This document shows positions 17,876-26,527 of a stretch of 44,086 bases of DNA, piece after piece. Numbering within the stretch: the first letter of the stretch is position 1; every line of letters begins with the position of its first letter. A model generated the notes under the pieces. That model had not been told where the DNA came from. It did not search any database and was given only the letters and a program-made list of their open reading frames with translations. The translations under genes and the position numbers were made by a program. Source of the DNA: CBDUQI01 sp965369325 (GTDB taxonomy: Bacteria; Pseudomonadota; Gammaproteobacteria; Steroidobacterales; JBCBZW01); the NCBI GenBank assembly GCA_965369325.1, contig CBDUQI010000019.1, positions 1 to 44,086 of the forward strand, in the 5' to 3' direction.

Positions 17876-18691
17876 CTATCGGTTGTAGACGCCTTCGAAC
17901 TCACCCAGCCCATTGCCGCCATCGAACGTCAATACGTTGCGCAGGTTCTGGCGGGCGGGCTCGCTGCCATCGGTCGCGGTCAGATCAAAGCTGCCACTCA
18001 CCTGCGCGACGCCGGTGCCCCAGGGGCTGGCCGTCACTTCGCAAGCGGAGCTGATCAGGCCGTGGATACCCGGCGGCGGGATAGGTCCAGCGGACTGGTA
18101 TTTGATAACGATGAACTCATCCAGGTTGACCAGGGTGGGCTCGCCATCGGTGTGGGCGATACGGCTTTTCTGTATCCAGTACTCGCCGAAAGAAAATGTG
18201 GTACCGGCGGGCACTACCGTGCCTTCAAATTCACCGCCCAAAGCCAATTCCTGTGCGGTGACCACCAGCCAGGCGGGATCGTGCACTTCCCAACCCAGGC
18301 GATGGACGTGCTCGCCAGCCACGAAACGGGTGCGATAATTGATGCGCGGATCCGCATAGATGGGTAACCAGTTCACGCTGCCGTTACCGGCCAACACATC
18401 CACGTCCAACCCAAAGCGCGCCAAGAAAAAGGCCTTGGCCTGCAGCTCCTTCTCAGCCACCTCATCCAGCGGCAGGTTGGCGATTTGGCTCCAGAAGTAG
18501 GACTGCTCACATAGCCCCAGGAAGCAACCAGGTACGTCCGGATTGGGCGAACCGGGGGTATACAACCCATCGGCGACAAACATTGCCATGCCATCGAACC
18601 CCTCCGAGACGGGGTTAAAAGCGGCGGGTTGTGACTGTGCAACGGTGCTTAGCAGCGTAACGGCGGCCAGCGTAATCAACGTGCGGCTCAT
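17876..18691 (-). CDS. Exported protein of unknown function
   Basis: A 271-residue protein beginning MSRTLITLAAVTLLSTVAQS, a signal peptide with cleavage near residue 20. The start ATG at 18691 is chosen because AGGGAG lies seven bases upstream; longer in-frame extensions lack a signal. The mature protein has Cys in GCFLGLCEQ and a late Cys (SSACEVTAS). It contains GGEFEGTVVPAGTTFSFGEYW and a C-terminal beta-rich stretch with a self-similar GGEFEG / GLGEFEG motif. I do not recognise a family. It is the first gene of a probable two-gene operon of exported proteins and is divergent from the PQQ dehydrogenase, so it may share that control region. Confidence 0.8.
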   Translation of the reverse strand: MSRTLITLAAVTLLSTVAQSQPAAFNPVSEGFDGMAMFVADGLYTPGSPNPDVPGCFLGLCEQSYFWSQIANLPLDEVAEKELQAKAFFLARFGLDVDVLAGNGSVNWLPIYADPRINYRTRFVAGEHVHRLGWEVHDPAWLVVTAQELALGGEFEGTVVPAGTTFSFGEYWIQKSRIAHTDGEPTLVNLDEFIVIKYQSAGPIPPPGIHGLISSACEVTASPWGTGVAQVSGSFDLTATDGSEPARQNLRNVLTFDGGNGLGEFEGVYNR

Positions 18692-18887
18692 GAGAAATCT
18701 CCCTCTTAGTAGACCAGTGAGCAGGCCAGGTTGGCGCGATCTACATGCGGCCTTTGCAGGCGGTAACATGCGTGCTCGGTAATGCCTGCGCGATTGCGCC
18801 GGTACAGGGGCCATTCGTGGGGGAGTTATTTTCCGCATCCGTATCAGGTAGAGATACAGCTGCCTGGGCTAAGGCTTGTGTGAGATC

Positions 18888-21017
18888 ATGGAGCACTTGC
18901 TTGCCTTACGGGACTATCAAGTGACCGATCTGTCGCATCGTATCGACGCCAATACGACCGGGTTTGAACGCGAGGACGACCGTACTTTGAACGCAAGCAC
19001 CGCAACATGGGCACCTTTGGCCCAAGCGTGGCTCGCGACGTTCGCCCTTGCCGTCGGCGCCGCCACCACGCCAACCGCCAAGGCCCAAAGCAGTGATGCC
19101 GAGAAACCAACCTCATCGCAGCTCACCGGGCAATGGCGACACTACGGCGGCTCGCTGAGCGGTCAACGCTTTGCAGGTCACACACGGATCACAACACAAA
19201 ACGCGGGCGAATTGACGGAGGCTTGGCGCGTGCGCACCGGCGATGGCCACGACGGTACCGAGTTCGACGGAAGTCCCAGCAAGTTCCGCGCGACCCCAGT
19301 GCTCGTCAACGGACGGCTGTACGTGTCAACCGGATTTAACCGCGTGCTCGCGCTGTCACCACAGGCCGGCGAGGTGCTTTGGCGCTTCGATCCGCAAGTG
19401 GACTTCAGCGAAGGCTATGCCGAGATGTTCACCTCGCGCGGGGTTGCCGTATGGGCGCCCGTGCAACACCCTACCGAGCGCTGCAACAACCGTGTGTTTA
19501 TCGGCACACTGGATGCCCGTCTGATCGCGCTGGATGCAGCCGATGGTCGCCTATGCACCGATTTTGGCAAGCGCGGCGAAGTGAATCTGGCCAAGGGTAT
19601 CGGCCGGGTTCGACACGGTGAGTACTCCGTAACGACGCCGCCGCTGGTCATCGCCGATCGGGTGATCGTCGGCTCATCTGTCGGTGATAACGGTGGCGCG
19701 GAACTGGAGTCCGGTCAAGTGCGCGCCTTTGATGTACGTAGCGGCAAGCTACTTTGGTCTTGGGACCCCATCCCACGGCACAGGCATCATCCGGGCGTTA
19801 ACACTTGGCCACTGGAGCACAAAACCCGCACAGGCGCCGCCAATGTGTGGAGTGCGATGTCAGGCGATCCGCAACACGATCTGGTCTATCTGCCAACTAG
19901 TTCCCCGTCACCCGATTTTTTCGGTGGCCTGCGCTTGGGCGACAATGCGTTTGCCAACTCGGTGGTGGCGCTCCAGGCCTCTACCGGGGAGTTCAGGTGG
20001 GGTTACCAGACCGTCAGGCACGATCTGTGGGACTACGATCTGGCGGCACAACCGATGTTATTTGAACTTGCCACCGAGGATGGGGACAGCGTACCGGTAC
20101 TGGCGCAAGCCACCAAGATGGGCTTTATCCACTTGCTTCACCGACTGACCGGCGAGCCGCTAGCGCCGACCACGGAACAACCCGTGCCGCGCAGTGACGT
20201 ATCGGGTGAGCAGGCGGCCGCGACACAACCCTTTGCATCGCTCAGACTGCACCCGACAAAACTGCCAAGCCTGCGCATCTGGGAGCACTCACCTGAACAC
20301 CGAAGTGCTTGCGAGAAAATGCTGCACAACGTGCGTTACGAGGGCATTTTCACGCCGCCCAGCCTGCAGGGCACACTGCTGTACCCCGGTAACGCTGGCG
20401 GCACTAACTGGGGCTCAATGGCTTACAACCCCGGGCCTCGTGTGGCCTACCTCACCATCAATCGACTACCCACTGTGGTCAAGTTGATTCCGCGCGAGGC
20501 GTTCGCCAAAGCCAAAGCAAACGGAAAACTCAATGGCGTGGAAGCGCAGTATACCGAACAGAAAGGCACCGACTTTGGCATGGCGCGCTTTGACGTTTAC
20601 CATCGCGACACCGGCTTGCCGTGTCTGGAAGGGCCCTGGGCGTCGCTGATCGCCATCGATATGGCACTCAACAAAGTTCTGTGGGAAGTGCCTGCTGGGC
20701 GCGCGCCGGGGTTGGAGGATGATTCGGTTGCGGCCGATTGGGGTTACTTCGCCGTCGGTGGCCCGATGGTCACCGCAGGCAACGTGGTGTTCCTGGCCAC
20801 GCCGTTCGATTTTGCCCTGCGCGCTTACCACGGGCTAACCGGGGAGTTGCTGTGGACCCAACGACTTCCGGCTGGGGCACACGCCACGCCCATGGCATAT
20901 CGTTACGAGGGGGGCGACTACGTGGTAATCACCGCCGGCGACGCACAGGCCGACGGTAGCGGTCGTGGCGATTACGTCATTGCCTACTCCCTCCCGAAAT
21001 TGACCGTCACTCCGTAG
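18888..21017 (+). CDS. Periplasmic PQQ-dependent dehydrogenase (glucose-dehydrogenase-like)
   Basis: A quinoprotein propeller of about 709 residues that would oxidise an alcohol or sugar with pyrroloquinoline quinone in the periplasm. The family motif HDLWDYD (382-388 counted from a TTG at 18876) contains the likely catalytic Asp. The KMGFIHLLHRLTG segment resembles the PQQ-contacting Lys region of membrane glucose dehydrogenase. Propeller blades are visible as repeats like GEVLWRFDPQ, GKLLWSWDP and GELLWTQRLP. Unlike E. coli Gcd there is no block of N-terminal membrane helices. The N-terminus is odd: about 37 charged residues precede a hydrophobic signal-like stretch (LATFALAVGAATTPTAKAQS). 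A TTG at 18987 with GAGGA ten bases upstream could be the true start. No PQQ synthesis genes or cytochrome partner are adjacent. Confidence 0.88.
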   Translation: MEHLLALRDYQVTDLSHRIDANTTGFEREDDRTLNASTATWAPLAQAWLATFALAVGAATTPTAKAQSSDAEKPTSSQLTGQWRHYGGSLSGQRFAGHTRITTQNAGELTEAWRVRTGDGHDGTEFDGSPSKFRATPVLVNGRLYVSTGFNRVLALSPQAGEVLWRFDPQVDFSEGYAEMFTSRGVAVWAPVQHPTERCNNRVFIGTLDARLIALDAADGRLCTDFGKRGEVNLAKGIGRVRHGEYSVTTPPLVIADRVIVGSSVGDNGGAELESGQVRAFDVRSGKLLWSWDPIPRHRHHPGVNTWPLEHKTRTGAANVWSAMSGDPQHDLVYLPTSSPSPDFFGGLRLGDNAFANSVVALQASTGEFRWGYQTVRHDLWDYDLAAQPMLFELATEDGDSVPVLAQATKMGFIHLLHRLTGEPLAPTTEQPVPRSDVSGEQAAATQPFASLRLHPTKLPSLRIWEHSPEHRSACEKMLHNVRYEGIFTPPSLQGTLLYPGNAGGTNWGSMAYNPGPRVAYLTINRLPTVVKLIPREAFAKAKANGKLNGVEAQYTEQKGTDFGMARFDVYHRDTGLPCLEGPWASLIAIDMALNKVLWEVPAGRAPGLEDDSVAADWGYFAVGGPMVTAGNVVFLATPFDFALRAYHGLTGELLWTQRLPAGAHATPMAYRYEGGDYVVITAGDAQADGSGRGDYVIAYSLPKLTVTP

Positions 21018-21109
21018 CTAGGCCTCGCGGCAGGCGCGGGTTCGAAGCGCCGGCCGACGACCTTGCGAAACACCTCACGTTCAGCATAAGGTAAGTCGTA
21101 AAAGGGGGG

Positions 21110-21132
21110 TTGCCGTGCGTCACGCACGGCAA
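21110..21132. terminator. Near-perfect palindromic hairpin before the TPR-PRMT gene
   Basis: TTGCCGTGCG (21110-21119) and CGCACGGCAA (21123-21132) form a perfect 10-bp stem with a TCA loop. It lies 92 bases after the PQQ dehydrogenase stop and 30 bases before the next start codon. There is no T-run after it on the plus strand. It could terminate the upstream transcript, shape the leader of the downstream gene, or be a protein-binding palindrome. Confidence 0.45.
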
Positions 21133-21162
21133 TAATGGTGCCATCATTGTCGGCGTCGCAAG

Positions 21163-22626
21163 ATGAATATACAAAAACGGCTGAGCCGTGCACTGGATGC
21201 GCAGCAGTCGGGGGATCTGGAGACGGCAGTTAAACTGTACCGTCAGGTGGTCAACGCTGCGCCCAGTCACGCCCAAGCCCATCAATGCCTGGGTTCAGCC
21301 CTGTTCGCCCAGGGTGACGCAGACGGCGCTCTGAGTGAGATGCGGCGCGCCGTGCAACTCAAACCTGACTACGCGCTTGCCCATAACGCGATGGGCGTCG
21401 TGCTCGCGATGCGCGGATCATTGGACGACGCGCAAGCGGCTTTCACACACGCGCTTAAGATCAAACCAGAGCACGCTGAGGCCTTGTGCAATCTTGGCGA
21501 TCTGTTTGCACTCAAGGGCCAGCACGAACACGCCTTACAGTGCTTCGAGCGTGCGCTAAAAATATCGCCGGACAATGGCCGGGCGATGAATAATCTGGGC
21601 AACACTTTTTTGGCGATGGGCCTGCGTGAGCAGGCGATGCAATGCTATGAACAGGCGCTGCAGGCCAACCCACAAGACCATGTTGCACGCCAGAACCTTG
21701 AGTCACTGGCAGTTCAGCAAGTCCCCCAGTGGCACTTTGATATGCTGGCCGACAACGCGCGCAACCTGGCCTATCAGCAGGCGATCGAGCGGGCGGTTGA
21801 GAAGAGTACGCGAGTGCTGGATATTGGCACTGGCACCGGCTTGCTGTCGATGATGGCAGCGCGTGCTGGCGCCCGTTCTGTGACCACTTGCGAGACTGAG
21901 CGGCCAATCGCGCAAGCTGCGGTTGAGATCATTCGCGCCAATGGGTACGCCGATCAGATTACCGTGCACAACAAACCGTCAACCCAATTAACGTTGGGCG
22001 AAGGCGCAGATCTGGAACACCGCGTGGATCTGCTGGTATCGGAAATTCTGGACAACAAGCTGCTGGGTGAGGGCGCCCTGCCTTCACTGCGCCACGCAAA
22101 CGAGCAGTTGCTCACGCCCGGCGGCAGTATGATCCCAAGGGCCGGACGCATCAAGGCGGTGCTGGTGGAGGTACCCGAGCGGCGTGCGACTCACCCGTTG
22201 CGGGACGTGTGTGGCTTTGATCTTTCCTCATTCGAGCGCCTGCGCGATCCTAACAAGTACATCACTGTGCGCCTTGAGCACGAGAACGTGATTGAGCTCA
22301 CACCGCTCATCACGGCCTGGGAGGTCGACTTCGCGAATCTACCGCCCGCCACTCAGGACACCGCCCCTAACCTGCACCCGCTCGAACTGGTGGCGAGCAC
22401 GAACGGGACGGTGCACGGAGTTGCATTTTGGTTCGAGCTGGACCTGGATACGCAGATCAACATGAACTCGGGACCCGAAGGCGCGCTGAAGCATTGGCAG
22501 CAAAACTTGTATCTGTTCGCCGACGACTTGCAGGTGGCCAAAGGTGACCGTATCACCCTGCAGCTCGCACAAAGCGACATGACGATCCGCTTTCGCGGCC
22601 TGGCGCTGGCACCAGCTCAGTCCTAA
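21163..22626 (+). CDS. TPR protein fused to a protein arginine methyltransferase-like domain
   Basis: A 487-residue cytosolic protein. Residues about 5-175 hold four to five TPR units (for example ALCNLGDLFALKGQHEHAL, AMNNLGNTFLAMGLREQAM). Residues about 195-480 form a PRMT-like methyltransferase. SAM motif I is VLDIGTGTG (218-226), and the acidic post-I motif is CETE. The PRMT double-E loop is intact: Glu294 (VSEILDN) and Glu303 (LLGEGALPS), nine residues apart as in eukaryotic PRMTs. A THW-like segment (LKHWQQNLYLF) is near the C-terminus. The ELLGEGALPS-type sequence is closest in memory to PRMT7/PRMT9. Expected activity is methylation of arginine guanidinium in a partner chosen by the TPRs. 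Bacterial examples are uncommon. No natural substrate is evident nearby. Confidence 0.88.
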   Translation: MNIQKRLSRALDAQQSGDLETAVKLYRQVVNAAPSHAQAHQCLGSALFAQGDADGALSEMRRAVQLKPDYALAHNAMGVVLAMRGSLDDAQAAFTHALKIKPEHAEALCNLGDLFALKGQHEHALQCFERALKISPDNGRAMNNLGNTFLAMGLREQAMQCYEQALQANPQDHVARQNLESLAVQQVPQWHFDMLADNARNLAYQQAIERAVEKSTRVLDIGTGTGLLSMMAARAGARSVTTCETERPIAQAAVEIIRANGYADQITVHNKPSTQLTLGEGADLEHRVDLLVSEILDNKLLGEGALPSLRHANEQLLTPGGSMIPRAGRIKAVLVEVPERRATHPLRDVCGFDLSSFERLRDPNKYITVRLEHENVIELTPLITAWEVDFANLPPATQDTAPNLHPLELVASTNGTVHGVAFWFELDLDTQINMNSGPEGALKHWQQNLYLFADDLQVAKGDRITLQLAQSDMTIRFRGLALAPAQS

Positions 22627-22717
22627 GCCTCCCCGCCTCGCCGCCTGCGCGGGCTAAAGTACGCGCCCGTGAGACCGATAAGACAGATGACTAAATTGCG
22701 AGCGAGCAGGCCTGCGC

Positions 22718-25354
22718 TTGGACACCATCGATCTAACCTCCCACCGGAAACCCCGGCGACTGCCCAGGTGGCTGACGCTGGCGACATTCGGCATCGCCCT
22801 CTACGCCTGCATGGAGGCGACCTTTGGCACTGGTTTTGCCACTCGTTACGCCACTCACGACGTGGTCGCCATCTGGCCCGCCGCCGGGCTGACCGCCTTT
22901 ATCGCACTGCGCTTCGGGCCGAGCACAGCACTGATCATGTTTCCAGCCTTTTTACTGCAAACCGTATCGGTGCTCGGGTGGGACTGGGCCTATGTTGGCA
23001 CCGCCGCTGCCAATACCGGCGGACCGATTCTGGGCGCCTGGCTGTATCGAACAGCGGGCGGTGATGAGTATCCGCTAAAAGATGTACGATCCACCGCCTT
23101 GTTTGTCATATTGCTGGCCATCACACACAGCGCTTTCGCCGCCACTTTCGGCAGCCTGTCGCTGATGCTAGGCGCAGAGCTGCCAAACGCAGAATTTGGG
23201 GCCGTCTGGCGCCAATGGGCGCTATCGGACACAACCGGCGTCATCCTGTGCGGACCAGCGCTGATTGCTCTGCTGCATCGGCTAAATTCCGGTTCCGTGC
23301 AGCAACATATGACACGCCTGATCCCCATAGCACTCGGATGCGCCGTGATGCTCTGGCTGGGTCCGTCGCTGCTGGTTGAGCACTTCGACAAAGCGCTAGC
23401 GCCCATGTTCGCTCTGCCCATCCTGGTCTGGATCGCTTTTTGGAAGCAGCGCCGCTACACCCCCATGATTATGTCGACGGTGGTCGGCCTGGCCATCCTG
23501 ATCGGTCTCGATCTGGGGCGCGCATACTCTGCCCAGAATATTCTACAGGTTCAGCTTTACAGTGTGCTGACGCTCACCGCTGTGCTGTTTCTGTACGTGG
23601 TAGACGGCGTGCGTGTGGCAGTCGTTTGCGAGTTGGAGGCCGAGCGCGCACAACTGGAAAGGGAAGTTGCACGGCGGACGCGTGAATTGGAGAAGATGTC
23701 GCTGCTGGCCCGATACACCGATCACCCGGTGGCGTTGGTGGATACCAAACAACTCGTTGAGTGGATTAATCCCGGCTTCACGCGGCTGTTCGGATACCAG
23801 CCGGATGAGATTGTCGGCCAATCGATCGCCGTCCTCGCAAGCCCCGGGCTTGATCCAGCGCATTTGAGATCCATCACCCATGCTCTGCTCACCGGGCAAG
23901 GCTACTCGGTCGAGACGGCACTCCTGAGCAAAGACGGCAGCGTCGTGCAGGTGGCATTATCGCTGACTCCGGTGTTCGACGCCGACGGCAATCACCAGCG
24001 TTCGGTGGTACTGCACAGAGACATCACCCAAGAGCTCGCGCGCAAACAAGATATCCGGGACCGTGAAGCCTACTTCCGCGCGATATTTGAGGGCTCCGCC
24101 CTCCCAATTGTTATCTACGATCAGCAAGGCGTTATCAAGCAGTTCAACAATGCGGCAGAGGCGTTCTACGGCTACAACGAACACGAAGCGGTTGGCAAGG
24201 ACGTTACGATGCTGGTCCCAGCACCAGAGCAGCAGCGACATCTTGACGAGGTGCTTAACGCGGGCGCTGACAGTCCGCTGCTTGGACAGCAGGTAGAGGG
24301 CGCGGGTCTTCACCGTAGCGGGCGACTGCTGCCGATACGGCTGTCGCTCGGTGAAGTGCGCCTGACCGACGGCAGCATGTTGTTTGCCGCGATGGTGCAC
24401 GACCTGACAGAAATCAAGGCGCTAGAGCAGAATCTTGTGCAAGCGAAAAAACTCGAAGCTATCGGTGAACTGGCCTCCGGTATTGCACACGAAATTAACA
24501 CGCCTATTCAGTTTGTTTGCGACAACACCACCTTCGTAGGCGAGTCGTTCGAGGCTCTCAGGCCCGCGCTGGAACTGGTGCGGACTCTACAGCGCCACAG
24601 TGCAGCCCGCGGCATCGGCAACGCAGTACCCGCAGAGCTCTTGGCCAGCGTCGATCCCGCCGACCTGGATTTCCTGATTAAGGAAATTCCTCTTGCAATC
24701 ACCCAGACGAACGAAGGGCTCACCCACGTCAGCGACATTGTCTGCGCCATGAAGAGCTTCTCACACAGCACGGTAGAAAAAGTCCTCACCGATTTGAATG
24801 AAGCGGTTGAAAGCTCGGTGATTGTCTCGCGCAACGAGTGGAAATATGTTGCCGATTTGCGTAAACACCTAGGCACCGGACTGCCACGGCTCATGTGTGT
24901 GGCCAGCGAAGTTAAACAGGTCATCGTCATCCTGCTGATCAATGCGGCGCAGGCCATCGAGGACAAACTGGCCTGCGAAGACGCCGACTTCGCCGCCAGC
25001 GCCAATGGTGTGCCTGCACATCGCTTAGGGATAATCGAGCTAAGTACCTCGCAGCAGGGGGAGCATCTGCAAATTGTGGTCAGCGACACAGGAGGTGGCA
25101 TTCCCGAGCACCTCAAGCAGCGGATATTCGATCCGTTCTTCACCACTAAAGACGTAGGGCGCGGCAGTGGGCAGGGTCTGAGCATTGCCTACAACGTCGT
25201 GTGCAACAAACACGGCGGCAGCATTGAAGTACAAAACAACGTCGGCGGCGGTACTCAGTTTGTTGTCACCCTGCCCATTGCCTGCAATCAGATGCGCGAT
25301 AGTGGGTTCCTGGACAACACCATCGCACCTGCTGACACCGCGCTTGCCGGCTAG
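22718..25354 (+). CDS. MASE1 - PAS - PAS sensor histidine kinase
   Basis: An 878-residue membrane sensor kinase. Residues about 10-300 form an eight-helix MASE1-type membrane sensor (includes VVAIWPAAGLTAFIALRFG). Two PAS domains follow (about 325-445 and 450-565). The transmitter has the phospho-acceptor His591 in SGIAHEINTPIQF. The ATPase domain has an N box (VILLINAAQAI), G1 (VSDTGGGIPE), F box (FDPFFTTKDVGRG) and G2 (GSGQGLSIAYNVV). The long H-to-N spacing with an insertion is typical of orphan kinases of this class. The start is TTG at 22718 with a weak AGG site. No receiver gene is adjacent. It may pair with a response regulator elsewhere. It ends five bases from a convergent hydrolase gene. 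Confidence 0.93.
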   Translation: MDTIDLTSHRKPRRLPRWLTLATFGIALYACMEATFGTGFATRYATHDVVAIWPAAGLTAFIALRFGPSTALIMFPAFLLQTVSVLGWDWAYVGTAAANTGGPILGAWLYRTAGGDEYPLKDVRSTALFVILLAITHSAFAATFGSLSLMLGAELPNAEFGAVWRQWALSDTTGVILCGPALIALLHRLNSGSVQQHMTRLIPIALGCAVMLWLGPSLLVEHFDKALAPMFALPILVWIAFWKQRRYTPMIMSTVVGLAILIGLDLGRAYSAQNILQVQLYSVLTLTAVLFLYVVDGVRVAVVCELEAERAQLEREVARRTRELEKMSLLARYTDHPVALVDTKQLVEWINPGFTRLFGYQPDEIVGQSIAVLASPGLDPAHLRSITHALLTGQGYSVETALLSKDGSVVQVALSLTPVFDADGNHQRSVVLHRDITQELARKQDIRDREAYFRAIFEGSALPIVIYDQQGVIKQFNNAAEAFYGYNEHEAVGKDVTMLVPAPEQQRHLDEVLNAGADSPLLGQQVEGAGLHRSGRLLPIRLSLGEVRLTDGSMLFAAMVHDLTEIKALEQNLVQAKKLEAIGELASGIAHEINTPIQFVCDNTTFVGESFEALRPALELVRTLQRHSAARGIGNAVPAELLASVDPADLDFLIKEIPLAITQTNEGLTHVSDIVCAMKSFSHSTVEKVLTDLNEAVESSVIVSRNEWKYVADLRKHLGTGLPRLMCVASEVKQVIVILLINAAQAIEDKLACEDADFAASANGVPAHRLGIIELSTSQQGEHLQIVVSDTGGGIPEHLKQRIFDPFFTTKDVGRGSGQGLSIAYNVVCNKHGGSIEVQNNVGGGTQFVVTLPIACNQMRDSGFLDNTIAPADTALAG

Positions 25355-25359
25355 GCATC

Positions 25360-26337
25360 TCAGCCCTCATCCTCGCTCACAAAACTTGTGATCATCTGGA
25401 TGACCTGCGCGTTTGTCTGCGGGGACATGATGTCGCCCGCCAGAATATGATTGCTCGGATCACCCGACCCAGGCATGCTCTGCAGGTGCTTGCGCCTTGC
25501 ATCAATCAGAGCGAATGAATCGACAACGCGCTGCGGGTTGATCACTGTATCGTTGGGTGAATATATGCCGAGCACGCGCTGCTCCAGAGTTATCGGCAGC
25601 AGCGAGTTGGCATACTCTACCAACCGCATCATTTGAACAATCGCCGCCAACGGATAATGTGTGGCCCAGTAAAGGCCCTGCGCCTCGTTGGCAGGTTCCC
25701 AACGGTGCTCAGGCCCGATCATCATTCGGGCAAGTAGCGGCCCACCCGGCGCAGTCAGAAACCGCGAAGAATCGTCGCGCGGGGCGAAGTTGGGCGAAAC
25801 CAGCACCAGGGTATCCACCGTCTCGAACAACGGCATCCGTGCCAACGCTAGCGCCAGCGTAGCCCCGGTCGACAAACCAATAACGATGGAACGCTGACCA
25901 ATTATCGCCCCGACCGCCAGCGCCTCCACCCCATCGTCCAGCCAGGCTTCGGTCGCGACATCCGTCAACGGATCGCTAACCAGCCCGTGCCCCCTCAGGC
26001 GCGTCTCGAACAAATTTGCGCCCAACGCGTGCGCCACTTGTTCAGCGACTGGGGCGGATTCGCGCCGGGTAGCAGAAAAACCGTGCAGGTAGATAACCGC
26101 GTACGGGGTTTTTGATCCAGGCTCCCCATTAAACCACCGCACACGCTTCTCGGTACCCGGCACCAGCGGCGTAAGCGCATGCACCTGTGCCTCGCGTTGC
26201 GCTAACCAGTTTTGCGGATCGTCACCCACCGTCGGCGGCGCCGGAATATAGTTAACCGGCGCGGGCGCCGTCACCAGCGCGTAGGCCACCAACACCGCGA
26301 CCGACAACATGAGACCGAGCAACAGTTTCTTCAGCAT
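25360..26337 (-). CDS. Membrane-anchored alpha/beta hydrolase
   Basis: A 325-residue alpha/beta-hydrolase-fold protein beginning MLKKLLLGLMLSVAVLVAYALV, a signal anchor or signal peptide. That places the enzyme at the periplasmic side of the membrane. The oxyanion strand is VIYLHGFSA, the nucleophile elbow GLSTGA (Ser in G-x-S-x-G), the acid in YSPNDTVI and the His in SNHILAG near the C-terminus, so a complete triad is visible. It resembles carboxylesterase/monoacylglycerol-lipase-like proteins; the substrate is unknown. The ATG at 26337 is preferred; a GTG three codons upstream is possible. Confidence 0.88.
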   Translation of the reverse strand: MLKKLLLGLMLSVAVLVAYALVTAPAPVNYIPAPPTVGDDPQNWLAQREAQVHALTPLVPGTEKRVRWFNGEPGSKTPYAVIYLHGFSATRRESAPVAEQVAHALGANLFETRLRGHGLVSDPLTDVATEAWLDDGVEALAVGAIIGQRSIVIGLSTGATLALALARMPLFETVDTLVLVSPNFAPRDDSSRFLTAPGGPLLARMMIGPEHRWEPANEAQGLYWATHYPLAAIVQMMRLVEYANSLLPITLEQRVLGIYSPNDTVINPQRVVDSFALIDARRKHLQSMPGSGDPSNHILAGDIMSPQTNAQVIQMITSFVSEDEG

Positions 26338-26527
26338 AATGCACACCCGAGACGGTTGTGATGGAACAATACGCCACGCCAGCCCAGCGCAACAATTCCC
26401 TGTCGGACAGGAACAACAGCGCCCTCGCAGGAGCCCGTATTCTAGTCGTCTTGCGATGGATTGGAAGCCGCTTCTTTAACAGCGCCGGGCCGGTCTGCGA
26501 ACTAAAGTCGGCTAGATCACGTCACCG

